A DNA stretch of 64,000 nucleotides from JAAYZQ01 sp041300865. GTDB lineage: Bacteria > Chloroflexota > Anaerolineae > JAAYZQ01. The notes under the pieces are model-generated. The model worked only from the letters and a program-made list of their open reading frames with translations, did not search any database and was not told the DNA's origin. The position numbers were made by a program, and so were the translations under genes. Below are positions 17,273 to 24,962 of the stretch, one piece after another. Where the stretch lies: positions 62,001 to 126,000 of the forward strand of contig JBFYTF010000172.1 in the NCBI GenBank assembly GCA_041300865.1, written 5' to 3'. How positions within the stretch are numbered: position 1 is the first letter of the stretch; every line of letters starts with the position of its first letter.

Positions 17273-17800
17273 GTGGGCTGGCTTGTTTTCCTGGCCCTGG
17301 CCCTGGCCCTGGCCCTCGCCGGCCTGTGGCTCTTCTGGCGGGCGAGGCTGCAGCGACAGCAGGCCGGACTGCCGCCCGGCCGGCTGGTCTATGTCGATAC
17401 CGGCGCCTGGAACCGCTGCGACCGCTCGCTGTTTTCAAACGAGCACCGCCTTGCCGGCCGCCCGGACTATCTCGTCGTCTCCAGGGAAGGGGTCGTCCCT
17501 GTCGAAGTTAAATCGGGGCCGGCGCCGGCGGCCCCGTACGCCGCCCACGTCCTACAGCTCGCCGCTTACTGCCTCCTGGTCGAAGGCCAAGAAGGCTCGC
17601 GCCCAACCCACGGCATCCTGAAGTACGACGACCGCGCCTTCGAGATCGAATACACGCCGGAGCTCCGGGAACGGCTCCTGGCGACTCTCGAGGCGATGCG
17701 CGCCGATCTGCAAGCCGGCGACGTGGATCGCAGCCACCGGGAGGCGGGCCGCTGTCGCGGCTGTGGTCAGCGCACCGCCTGCGACCGGCGCCTGACCTGA
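17273..17800 (+). CDS. Cas4-like PD-(D/E)XK nuclease core with N-terminal membrane helix
   Basis: 175 aa. A membrane helix (residues 3-22, partly a CTGGCC hexamer repeat encoding Leu-Ala) is followed by the nuclease core: GRPDYLVVSREGVVPVEVKSG (shown shortened motif RPD...EVK), motif III Gln-Tyr in HVLQLAAYCLLVE, and three C-terminal cysteines in CRGCGQRTACDRR. Cas4 and AddB bind a 4Fe-4S cluster with one N-terminal plus three C-terminal Cys; the N-terminal one lies in the ORF just upstream. GTG start 4 bases after the upstream stop. No cas genes or CRISPR array nearby. Substrate unknown; DNA exonuclease by family. Confidence 0.75.
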   Translation: MGWLVFLALALALALAGLWLFWRARLQRQQAGLPPGRLVYVDTGAWNRCDRSLFSNEHRLAGRPDYLVVSREGVVPVEVKSGPAPAAPYAAHVLQLAAYCLLVEGQEGSRPTHGILKYDDRAFEIEYTPELRERLLATLEAMRADLQAGDVDRSHREAGRCRGCGQRTACDRRLT

Positions 17801-17802
17801 CC

Positions 17803-19266
17803 CTATCCCCCGCCTCGAACCTCGACGCCGCGGAAGCGGGCCGGAGCCGCGCCGTGGGCCACGTGGGCAACCTGCATCGGCTCACCCTTGGCGCAGCTGG
17901 GCAGCCCCCACAACCTCCAGACGCGCTCGTTGCACACCGCGTCGCAGCTGTTCCAGAAGCGGGGTGTGCGGTCGGTGTAGCTGCCGTCGCGCAGCAGGCG
18001 CCCCAGGCGGCCACCCTCGATCTCGTAGGCCACCTCAGCCCCAAAGTGAAAGTTGAGGCGCTTGTCGTCCAGGCTCCAGCTCTTGGGTGTGTCCAGGAAA
18101 AGGCCCCCTTCCGTATCGGCCAGCAGCTCTTCCCCACTCCAGGAACCGGGTTCCAGGCTGATGTTGGTCATGCGGATGAGGGGCAGGTGGCTCCAGCCGT
18201 CGGCGCGCATCGTGCCGTTGCTGAAGGGCAGCGGGGGCACGGGGCAGGCAGGGGAGTGGTGGTGGGCCAGCCACCACGCCGTCTCGCGCGAGGTGAGATA
18301 GTTGACGAAACGACCCTCCTTGATCACTGGAAAGGCCTCGGCAGGTGTACCCTCGTCGTCCCAGCCAAATGTGCCCAGACCACCAGGCTGGGTCGCATCG
18401 GCCGTGATGTTGATCAGGGGCGAGCCATACTGGAGGAGGCCGAGCTGGTCGACTGTCATAAAGCTCGTGCCCGCGTAGGAAGCCTCGCTGCCTAACGCCC
18501 GGTCCAGCTCAATCGGGTGACCGCAGCTTTCATGGACCTGGAGGGCCAGGAGCGAGCTGCCCAGGACGATCGACCGCGGGCCGGAGGGACAGACCGGTGC
18601 CATCAGCAGAGCCTCAGCCTCGTCGGCACAGCGCTCCGCCTGGGCCGGCAGGTCCAGGGAGAGGATGAACTCGTAGCCCCCCTGGGCGTGGTTCTCGAAA
18701 CTGCGCCTCTGGAACGTGCTGTCCTGGCCCACGGCCGTGGCCACGGTGCCGCCGCCGTTTTCGACGATGACCTGTTCCAGGCTGCAGCCCTCGCTGGAGA
18801 CGAACCACTTGTGCTCGCGGAAGAGGTTCATGTGCGCCTGGGCCACACGCACTGACGGCCGCTGCATCGCCTCGCAGCAGGTCACCAACAGCGCTAATCG
18901 GTGCTCCAGCGGCACGGCAAACGGATCTTGCTCCATGGGGGTGGTATAGCTGCCCACCTCGCCTGGGCGGGAGGGAAGCCAGGCAGCAGAGGTCTGCACC
19001 CGAGCGCTGGCAGCAGCGATGTCGAGGGCTCGGCTCACCGCGGCCGCCAAAGCATCCCCTCCCAGCTCGTTCGTCGCCGCCAGCCCCCAGGCCCCCTGAG
19101 AAAGAACCCGGACGCTCAGCCCCAGGTCTTCGACGGTGGCGATTCGCTCCGGCAGGCCGTTTTTGACCTGCAGATCCTCCACGCGCCGCTCGACGACGCG
19201 CACGTCTGCATAGTCGGCGCCACGTTCCACAGCCTCGTCCAGCGCGTTGAGGGCAATTCGCTGCAT
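17803..19266 (-). CDS. tldD: TldD family zinc metallopeptidase
   Basis: 487 aa. The U62 peptidase subunit with the metal motif HESCGH (HExxxH) in QVHESCGHPIELDRALG, present in TldD and absent in TldE. Also EGRFVNYLTSRETAWW and a C-terminal Cys/Gly-rich end. Together with the TldE-like protein at 14972 it should form the heterodimer that degrades extended peptides or matures modified peptides. ATG 19266 follows GGGAGG by 6 bases; the frame is open 33 bases further upstream but without ribosome site. Promoter at 19309-19337. Confidence 0.93.
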   Translation of the reverse strand: MQRIALNALDEAVERGADYADVRVVERRVEDLQVKNGLPERIATVEDLGLSVRVLSQGAWGLAATNELGGDALAAAVSRALDIAAASARVQTSAAWLPSRPGEVGSYTTPMEQDPFAVPLEHRLALLVTCCEAMQRPSVRVAQAHMNLFREHKWFVSSEGCSLEQVIVENGGGTVATAVGQDSTFQRRSFENHAQGGYEFILSLDLPAQAERCADEAEALLMAPVCPSGPRSIVLGSSLLALQVHESCGHPIELDRALGSEASYAGTSFMTVDQLGLLQYGSPLINITADATQPGGLGTFGWDDEGTPAEAFPVIKEGRFVNYLTSRETAWWLAHHHSPACPVPPLPFSNGTMRADGWSHLPLIRMTNISLEPGSWSGEELLADTEGGLFLDTPKSWSLDDKRLNFHFGAEVAYEIEGGRLGRLLRDGSYTDRTPRFWNSCDAVCNERVWRLWGLPSCAKGEPMQVAHVAHGAAPARFRGVEVRGGG

Positions 19267-19308
19267 GACAGACCTCCCTGGCGATCGCATCGACGGCACC
19301 TGCAGCCC

Positions 19309-19337
19309 ATTGTAGCAGAAATCCTGCCGGCACGCAA
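19309..19337 (-). promoter_or_regulatory. promoter of tldD
   Basis: Minus strand TTGCGT, 17 bases, TACAAT, ending about 45 bases before the ATG at 19266. The -35 is imperfect. Confidence 0.55.
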
Positions 19338-19391
19338 CACGGCGTTCGCCGAAAAGTGGGCAGATCGCCTATCCGCAATCCTCCCCGCTTT

Positions 19392-19455
19392 CTGGGAACC
19401 CCGGCTTCTAGCCGGCCCCAGCGGCTTCCTGGGAACCCCGGCTTCTAGCCGGCCC
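19392..19455. repeat. two direct copies of a 27-bp hairpin-forming repeat
   Basis: Identical 27-base units at 19392-19418 and 19429-19455, 37 bases apart centre to centre. Each contains the inverted repeat CCGGCT-TCT-AGCCGG preceded by CTGGGAACC. They sit in the 546-base gap between tldD and rluB, which otherwise shows only the two promoters and no convincing gene. Possibly a dispersed intergenic repeat of this genome. Confidence 0.75.
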
Positions 19456-19657
19456 TCCCCGGCCCTCCCTGGACTCCCCGCAGCAGTGGGGCGGCAGTCT
19501 TGCTGCGGTCAGGCAGGAACGGCCGCCAAAACCCTTGTCGCGGCGGGCCGTGAGGGAGCATGCCGTCTTGATCTCGCGCATGGTACACGAAGAGCATCGC
19601 GAGTTCGGTACTCATTTCGCGCCCCCCTGGCCGCTGCTAGGAGGGCGCGACAGCAAA

Positions 19658-19686
19658 TTGACGGCCAGGGCAAAGTGTGCTAAACT
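19658..19686 (+). promoter_or_regulatory. promoter of rluB-cmk
   Basis: TTGACG at 19658-19663, 17 bases, TAAACT at 19681-19686. The leader of about 150 bases holds a small CTCTCC/GGAGAG hairpin just after the start and no clear ribosome site except AGGGG next to the rluB ATG. Confidence 0.6.
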
Positions 19687-19845
19687 CGCAGGGACTCTCC
19701 GCGGGAGAGAGCATGGGAGGGGCACGGACGCCCGGACGGCAGACAAGCGGCTGTTGCTCCTGTCCCGCGAAAAGAAGGTCGCGAAGGGCCTCGTCCGAGT
19801 TCGGGGCGGCCGGCGAGGCTTGAATCACGTCCGCAACCAGGGGTT

Positions 19846-20616
19846 ATGTCTGAAGATCATTTAGAACGTCTGCAAAAGTTTCTGGCCCGAGCCGGTGTGG
19901 CCTCCCGTCGCCAGTCCGAAGAGCTCATACGCGAGGGAAGGGTGGCGGTCAATGGTCGAGTTGTCACGGAGTTGGGCACCAAGGTTGACCCGACTCGCGA
20001 CCAGGTGCGAGTGGACGGCCAGCCCGTCCGGCTGGCCCAGCAGCACGTCTACATCGTGCTCAATAAGCCACGCGGAGTACTGTCCACCATGCAGGACTCG
20101 CGAGGGCGCCGCGCCCTCGCAGACCTGGTACCGGTGCCGGCGCGGTTGTACCCGGTGGGTCGCCTGGATGCGACGAGCGAGGGGTTGATCCTCCTCACAG
20201 ATGACGGTGAGCTGGCCAACATCCTCACCCACCCACGCTATGGCCACGACAAAGAGTATCGCGTCCTGGTTAACGGCCGCCCTTCTGACGAGACGCTCGA
20301 GACATGGCGGCATGGCCTGATTTTGGAGGGCAAAAAGACCGCACCGGCCCGCGTGGAGGTCCTCGGCGCGCGGAAGGATACGACGTTGCTGCGCGTGGTC
20401 ATGCGCGAAGGGCGCAAGCGCCAGCTCCGGCGTGTGGCCGAGACGCTGGGCCACCCGGTGCTGGAGCTGACCCGGACGCGCCTTGGGCCGTTGGACTTGG
20501 GCATGCTGGACGCGGGGCAGTGGCGATACCTCACTCCGAAAGAGATCAAAAGCCTGGTCGCTCTCAAGCAGCGGGCGCCAAAGGGAAAGAGCTCGCGAAA
20601 ACGCCGAAAAGGGTGA
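19846..20616 (+). CDS. rluB: RsuA/RluB-type 23S rRNA pseudouridine synthase
   Basis: 256 aa. N-terminal S4 RNA-binding domain (residues 6-60: RLQKFLARAGVASRRQSEEL), then the catalytic domain with Asp108 in VGRLDATSEGLILLTDDG and MREGRKRQLRRVAETLGHPV. It isomerises uridine in the ribosomal peptidyl-transferase helix (RluB) or a related site (RluE/RsuA). The S4 domain and the basic C-terminal tail KGKSSRKRRKG favour RluB. The order rluB-cmk is frequent in bacteria. Confidence 0.9.
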   Translation: MSEDHLERLQKFLARAGVASRRQSEELIREGRVAVNGRVVTELGTKVDPTRDQVRVDGQPVRLAQQHVYIVLNKPRGVLSTMQDSRGRRALADLVPVPARLYPVGRLDATSEGLILLTDDGELANILTHPRYGHDKEYRVLVNGRPSDETLETWRHGLILEGKKTAPARVEVLGARKDTTLLRVVMREGRKRQLRRVAETLGHPVLELTRTRLGPLDLGMLDAGQWRYLTPKEIKSLVALKQRAPKGKSSRKRRKG

Positions 20617-20655
20617 TGATCCGACAAACAATGGGAGCAAGGAGGCACCATCGTA

Positions 20656-21342
20656 ATGTGTATGTCCATCATCGCCATTGACGGCCCGGCGGCCTCGGGC
20701 AAGAGCACCATTGGCCGCCTGCTTGCCGAGCAACTGGGATACATCTACCTCGACACCGGGGTGATGTACCGGGCGGTCACCTGGGCTGCGCTGGTGCGGG
20801 ATGTCCCCATCCAGGACGAGGAAGGGGTGTCTGGGCTGGCCGGGGCATTGCGCATCGACGTCCTGCGTCCCACGGTCGATGACGGCCGCCAGTGCACGGT
20901 CCTGGTCGATGGGCAGGACGTGACCCCGGAGCTGCGGCGCCCGGAGGTGGACCGCGGCGTGTCGCCGGTGTCAGCCTATGCCGGTGTGCGGGCGGCTCTC
21001 ACCGAGGAGCAGCGCCGCATGGGCTGCGCAGGTAGGATCGTCATGGTCGGGCGGGACATCGGCACCGTTGTCTTGCCCCAGGCCGATCTGAAGATCTACC
21101 TCGATGCTGCCCTTGAGGAGCGCGCCGGCCGGCGCTATCGCGAAATACTGGCGCGCGGTGAGAGCGCCGTGCTGTCCGAGGTTCTCGACGCGGTGCGGCG
21201 CCGTGACGAAATCGACAGCAGCCGCTCCCTGGCCCCCCTCCAGCCGGCCGAGGATGCAGTGGTGATCGACACCACCCTCCTTTCCGTGGAGCAGGTCATG
21301 GAGCGAGCGTTGGCTCTGGTGAACAGCCGGCCTTGTGCCTGA
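20656..21342 (+). CDS. cmk: cytidylate kinase
   Basis: 228 aa. Phosphorylates CMP/dCMP with ATP. Seen: P-loop IDGPAASGKSTIG at residues 8-20, YLDTGVMYRAVTWAAL, and MVGRDIGTVVLPQADLKIYL. An insertion relative to E. coli Cmk is normal for the long form. ATG 20656 follows AAGGAGG; ATG 20662 is the alternative start. A good intrinsic terminator follows at 21372. Confidence 0.96.
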   Translation: MCMSIIAIDGPAASGKSTIGRLLAEQLGYIYLDTGVMYRAVTWAALVRDVPIQDEEGVSGLAGALRIDVLRPTVDDGRQCTVLVDGQDVTPELRRPEVDRGVSPVSAYAGVRAALTEEQRRMGCAGRIVMVGRDIGTVVLPQADLKIYLDAALEERAGRRYREILARGESAVLSEVLDAVRRRDEIDSSRSLAPLQPAEDAVVIDTTLLSVEQVMERALALVNSRPCA

Positions 21343-21371
21343 CAAAGGGGCACAGCAAACCGAGGGCGAGG

Positions 21372-21398
21372 ATGCCTGGGATCTTCCCGGGCATTTTT
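21372..21398 (+). terminator. intrinsic terminator after cmk
   Basis: ATGCCTGGGA pairs with TCCCGGGCAT (one T-G pair) around a TCT loop, and is followed directly by TTTT. Confidence 0.8.
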
Positions 21399-21420
21399 GA
21401 TATTTGTGACAGAGCAAAGA

Positions 21421-22740
21421 ATGTCGAAACCTGGCGGAGTTATTGAGTCTGTGGCGCCGGGCAGCGCCGGCGAGGAGCTGGGCCTGAGGCCCGGGGATGT
21501 GCTGCTGGCTATCAACAGTCAGCCCGTCCGCGATGTCATCGACGTCCAGTTCTACGGCGCCGAAGAGTACCTCGAGCTCGTCGTGGACCGCGAGGGGGAG
21601 GAATGGCTGCTGGCAGGGGAGCGTGACTACGGCCAGGAGCTTGGCCTGTCCTTCGTCTATCCCACCTTTGACGGCGATGTCCGGCGCTGTGCCAACAACT
21701 GCGACTTTTGCTTTGTAAAGCAAAACGCGCCTGGAATGCGCAAGTCTCTGTACGTGAAGGACGACGACTATCGCTATTCCTTTCTCTTTGGCAACTTTGT
21801 GACGTTGACCAACCTGACTTCCGCGGACTGGGCTCGGCTGGAGGAGCAGCGCCTCAGCCCGCTCTACGTCTCGGTGCACGCTACAGAGCTGGAGCTGCGG
21901 CGCCGGTTCCTGTCGCGGCAGTCGGCTCCCGACGTCATGGATCAGCTCCGGCGTCTGGCCGAGTTGAACGTCGAGGTGCACACCCAGGTGGTGCTGGTGC
22001 CGGGCCTCAACGATGGCGAGCACCTGGCGCGCACGGTCCGCGACCTGGAAAGGCTGCGAGGGCGTCCCGTGCTTTCGGTGGGCGTCGTGCCCATCGGCCT
22101 CACCGGGTATCACACCGGGCCGTGCCGCACCTACACGGCGGACGAGTCACGGAGCGTGCTGGACCAGTTGCAGCCCTGGCGCGAGGCGAACCGCAAACGT
22201 TGGCGCTCGACCTTTGTGTATCCTTCCGACGAGTGGTACCTCGTGGCCGGCCGCGGCGTGCCGCCTGCGCGCGCCTACGATGGCTTTCCCCAGTTGGAGA
22301 ACGGCGTTGGCATGGTGCGCCGCCTGCTTGACGAGTGGCAGGCGCTGAAAGTCGTGCTGCGCGGCGAGGGGCTCCGGCCGGCGACACTCGCCTGTGGGAC
22401 GCTCATTAGCCCCGTGCTGCAGGGAATCGTGGACGAGCTCAACAAGCTGGTGGACGCGAATTGGCGCCTGGCGCCCGTTGTGAACGAGCACTTCGGGCGG
22501 GTAACGACTGTTTCAGGGCTATTGACCGGCCACGACGTGGTGGCCGCCCTGCGCGGCGAGCCGTTGGGCGAGATGGTTCTACTGCCTCGGGCCATGTTCA
22601 CCGGGCGGTATGGTGCCGGCTCGGCTCCGCCGGGCACCACCCTCGACGAGATGCACATCTCGGACATCGAGGCGCAGCTGGGCTTGCCGGTGCGGATGGC
22701 GGGCACGCTCGGGGAAGCCCTGGACGCCGGCGCCAAATAA
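21421..22740 (+). CDS. PDZ domain/radical SAM protein (DUF512 family)
   Basis: 439 aa. An N-terminal PDZ-like domain (GGVIESVAPGSAGEELGLRPGD) precedes a radical SAM core with cluster motif CANNCDFC (Cys90, Cys94, Cys97; spacing CX3CX2C) and ends with the DUF512 domain: CGTLISPVLQG, VTTVSGLLTGHDVV, LPRAMF. The family (TIGR03279-like) occurs in clostridia and cyanobacteria; its function is unknown to me. The start is uncertain: ATG 21421 has only AGAGCAAAG before it, and GTG 21406 or TTG 21397 are in frame. It follows the cmk terminator. Confidence 0.88.
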   Translation: MSKPGGVIESVAPGSAGEELGLRPGDVLLAINSQPVRDVIDVQFYGAEEYLELVVDREGEEWLLAGERDYGQELGLSFVYPTFDGDVRRCANNCDFCFVKQNAPGMRKSLYVKDDDYRYSFLFGNFVTLTNLTSADWARLEEQRLSPLYVSVHATELELRRRFLSRQSAPDVMDQLRRLAELNVEVHTQVVLVPGLNDGEHLARTVRDLERLRGRPVLSVGVVPIGLTGYHTGPCRTYTADESRSVLDQLQPWREANRKRWRSTFVYPSDEWYLVAGRGVPPARAYDGFPQLENGVGMVRRLLDEWQALKVVLRGEGLRPATLACGTLISPVLQGIVDELNKLVDANWRLAPVVNEHFGRVTTVSGLLTGHDVVAALRGEPLGEMVLLPRAMFTGRYGAGSAPPGTTLDEMHISDIEAQLGLPVRMAGTLGEALDAGAK

Positions 22741-22848
22741 CAGCGCCAAGGACTTTTGCTCTAGCCTCCTGGAACCAGGAGAGACAGGGCGCGGGCCCGC
22801 TGCCGCCTCTGCGGGAAGGGAGGAGGGCTATGGTGAGGTTTGACAAGT

Positions 22849-23889
22849 ATGGATAGAGAGCAACGACCGGAACGGGCTGAACGATTTGAAAACGGCCTGC
22901 GCCAGAAGCGGCAGAACCTGGCCGTCTGGCTGGCGACCGCGCCCGCCAGGGACAAGGAGATCCACCTGGGACCGGCCAGTGAGCAGCAGGTGCGGGACCA
23001 CCTGCACGTAGTTGACGGGGCCCTGGAACAAGCCGCGGATGGGATGCTGGGCGTGTGCACGATCTGCGACGACTGGGTCGATGAGGCGCTCCTAGAGATG
23101 GACTACACAGCCCAGGTCTGCCTGGACCATTTTACCCAGGCGGAGGTTCGGCAGTTGGAGCGCGAGCTGGAGATGTCCAGCGTGGTCCAACGCGCCCTGC
23201 TGCCCCAAAGGGTACCCGAGGTGCCCGGGATGCAGCTGGCCGCGTTCAGCCAGGCAGCACAGATAGTCAGTGGCGACTTTTTTGATTTCCTGCGATTCGA
23301 CGGAGGGTCCCACGGCCTGGCCATCGCCGATGTCGCCGGCCATGGCGTATCTGCCAGCCTGATCATGGCCAGCATCCAGACGGCCCTGCGCACTTTTGCG
23401 CCCACAGCCGGCAGCCCTGCCCAGGTGCTGCGCGACGTCAACCGGCTGTTTGCCCATAACATCCGGTTCGACACCTTTGTAACGCTCTTCCTGGGGGCCT
23501 ACGATCCGGCGACGCGGACTCTGACCTACTCCAACTCCGGCCACAACGCGCCGTTGCTCGTCCGGCACGCCCAAGGGAGCGGCCCGGAGGTCGTGCACCT
23601 GGGTCCCACCGGTGCCGCCATCGGCCTTATCGAGAATCCCCAACTGAGGGAAGAAACGGTGCAGCTCTTCTCAGGCGACGTGCTGCTGCTCTACACCGAC
23701 GGCATTGTCGAAGCCTTCAATCCGGCCGGCGAGGAATACGGGCTTGAGAGGCTCATCGGGCTTTTGACGCGCGACGGGAGCCTGCCGCCCCAGGAACTGA
23801 TCCAGCTGCTGTGGCGCGACCTCTCGGCTTTTGTCCGCGGCCGGCCCGTGACGGACGATGTGACCGTTATCGCCTGCCGGCTGCAGTAG
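22849..23889 (+). CDS. SpoIIE/RsbU-type PP2C phosphatase with N-terminal zinc finger
   Basis: 346 aa. Residues 66-96 form a CxxC...CxxH finger (CTIC at 70-73, CLDH at 91-94), like DksA/TraR. A short helical linker (FTQAEVRQLERELEM) leads to the PP2C domain: FSQAAQIVSGDFFDF, GLAIADVAGHGVSASLIM, YSNSGHNAPLLV, LLLYTDGIVEAFNPAGEEYG, DDVTVIAC. These are the metal-binding Asp residues of RsbU-like phosphatases that control partner-switching (anti-sigma antagonist). No STAS or kinase gene is adjacent. An 8-codon ORF at 22830-22856, with better ribosome site, overlaps the start and may couple translation. Confidence 0.88.
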   Translation: MDREQRPERAERFENGLRQKRQNLAVWLATAPARDKEIHLGPASEQQVRDHLHVVDGALEQAADGMLGVCTICDDWVDEALLEMDYTAQVCLDHFTQAEVRQLERELEMSSVVQRALLPQRVPEVPGMQLAAFSQAAQIVSGDFFDFLRFDGGSHGLAIADVAGHGVSASLIMASIQTALRTFAPTAGSPAQVLRDVNRLFAHNIRFDTFVTLFLGAYDPATRTLTYSNSGHNAPLLVRHAQGSGPEVVHLGPTGAAIGLIENPQLREETVQLFSGDVLLLYTDGIVEAFNPAGEEYGLERLIGLLTRDGSLPPQELIQLLWRDLSAFVRGRPVTDDVTVIACRLQ

Positions 23890-23925
23890 CTGTTCGCCGC
23901 CAGTCCAGGGACTCGCTGTGGCCTG

Positions 23926-24249
23926 CTACCGGTAGTCCTCGCGCACTGGGTGCCATGCGTCGATAGCGCGACAGGGCTCGTCAAGGACCACGGCACTGTG
24001 AGGGACACCGGGCGGGATTAGGGCACCGTCGCCGGCCCGCAGCACCCGCTTCTCGCCGTCTAGGACAAAAGCCAGAGCGCCCGAGACGATCCAGGTGATC
24101 TGTTGATGGGGATGGTGGTGCTCGGGGATGACGGCGCCCGGCTCAAAGTCAAAAAAGGTGAGCATGACACCCTCAAGGTAGGCCGCCCGGCGCTGGACGC
24201 CGGGTAGTGCATCCGTCACCGGTAGCTCGTCGGTCGCAAAATAAGGCAT
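23926..24249 (-). CDS. cupin-domain protein
   Basis: 107 aa single-domain cupin. Seen: PGAVIPEHHHPHQQITWIVSGALAF and PPGVPHSAVV, the two cupin motifs with metal-binding His and Glu/Gln set (HHH, Q, H). Small cupins bind metals and can act as isomerases, dioxygenases or sensors; none can be chosen here. ATG has GGAGGAGGAAGAG before it. It is the last gene of the minus-strand block, about 100 bp beyond osmC. Confidence 0.85.
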   Translation of the reverse strand: MPYFATDELPVTDALPGVQRRAAYLEGVMLTFFDFEPGAVIPEHHHPHQQITWIVSGALAFVLDGEKRVLRAGDGALIPPGVPHSAVVLDEPCRAIDAWHPVREDYR

Positions 24250-24356
24250 CTCTTCCTCCTCCTTGCGTGTCGGCGCACTTGCTCCTGCGACCGGCCGATC
24301 CCCAGGGCAGCCTTCGCCGGCGAACTGCGGGCGCTGCCTGGACAGGTGCGTCGCAC

Positions 24357-24770
24357 CTAGCGCAGGTTATCCTGGAACTCGATCTGGCCGCGGAGCATCT
24401 TGTGCACCTCGCATTGGCGGGCCGAGTTGTAGAGGATGGCCTGTTCGCGGCGCGAAAGGCCGGGACCCAGATCAAGGTTTGTCACAAAGCGGGTGCTGGC
24501 CCCCAGCCCCACGAACTCGGTCACTCCCTGCACCGTGGCTCCCAGTTGTGTGACCTCGATCCCCTTGCTGGCGGCGACCGCCGCCATGGTCAGGACCATT
24601 CAGGACCCGAGGGCGGCGGCCACGAGCTCCAGGGGGCAGAAGCCGGACCCGGGGCGCCCGGCACTCGTTCGCTGGTCGGCCTCGAAGGAGCGCTCGCCGG
24701 CGGTGATGCGCACCCTTTCGCCACCCAGGTAGGTGGTCGTCACCAGGTTCTCCAGGACTATGTCGCTCAT
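24357..24770 (-). CDS. OsmC family peroxidase-like selenoprotein (TGA at codon 57 = Sec)
   Basis: 137 aa read through one in-frame TGA at 24600-24602. OsmC/Ohr proteins reduce organic hydroperoxides with a Cys pair. Before the TGA: MSDIVLENLV, GSGFCPLELVAAALGS. After it: MVLTMAAVAASKGIEVT. The family motif is 'ALGSC' before a hydrophobic helix, so the TGA stands where the peroxidatic Cys belongs. The second Cys is kept (RQCEVHKML, Cys120). Total length equals OsmC. ATG 24770 follows GGAGGG at 10 bases. Directly after TGA is a SECIS-like hairpin (next feature). Sec-containing OsmC-like proteins are known from metagenomic surveys (from memory). The alternative is a nonsense mutation. Confidence 0.85.
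24569..24602 (-). promoter_or_regulatory. SECIS-like element of osmC
   Basis: Read 5'-3' on the minus strand: TGA (24602-24600), 14 bases, then a stem TGGCGGC/GCCGCCA of 7 bp around loop GGTC at 24579-24576. The UGA-to-loop distance is 20 bases and the loop starts with G, within the bacterial SECIS rules as I remember them (apical loop 16-37 bases after UGA, G among first two loop bases). The GGUC loop equals that of E. coli fdhF. Confidence 0.75.
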
Positions 24771-24962
24771 CAGCTTGTGGCCCTCCGTTTCTCGGGCCAG
24801 CCGTGCCGTCGGCCGCGCGCGGTGTGCCCCTACCAGTTAGCCGCAGCAGGCCGGAAAGAAGCGGCGCCGGGGCAGTGACCGGCGCCGCGAATACCTGTCA
24901 GAGTCAGGGCCGGGGCTCCAGCGCCATGCGCAACACGAACCTCGACCTGTATCCTCTGTGCC

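Noticed and set aside
14972..17800. CRISPR-Cas locus because of the Cas4-like domain
   Set aside because: No repeat-spacer array and no other cas gene in the window; Cas4-like nucleases also occur outside CRISPR systems.
24357..24599. 80-aa separate OsmC fragment as independent gene
   Set aside because: It lacks the N-terminal half and a ribosome site, and is in frame with the upstream part through one TGA.
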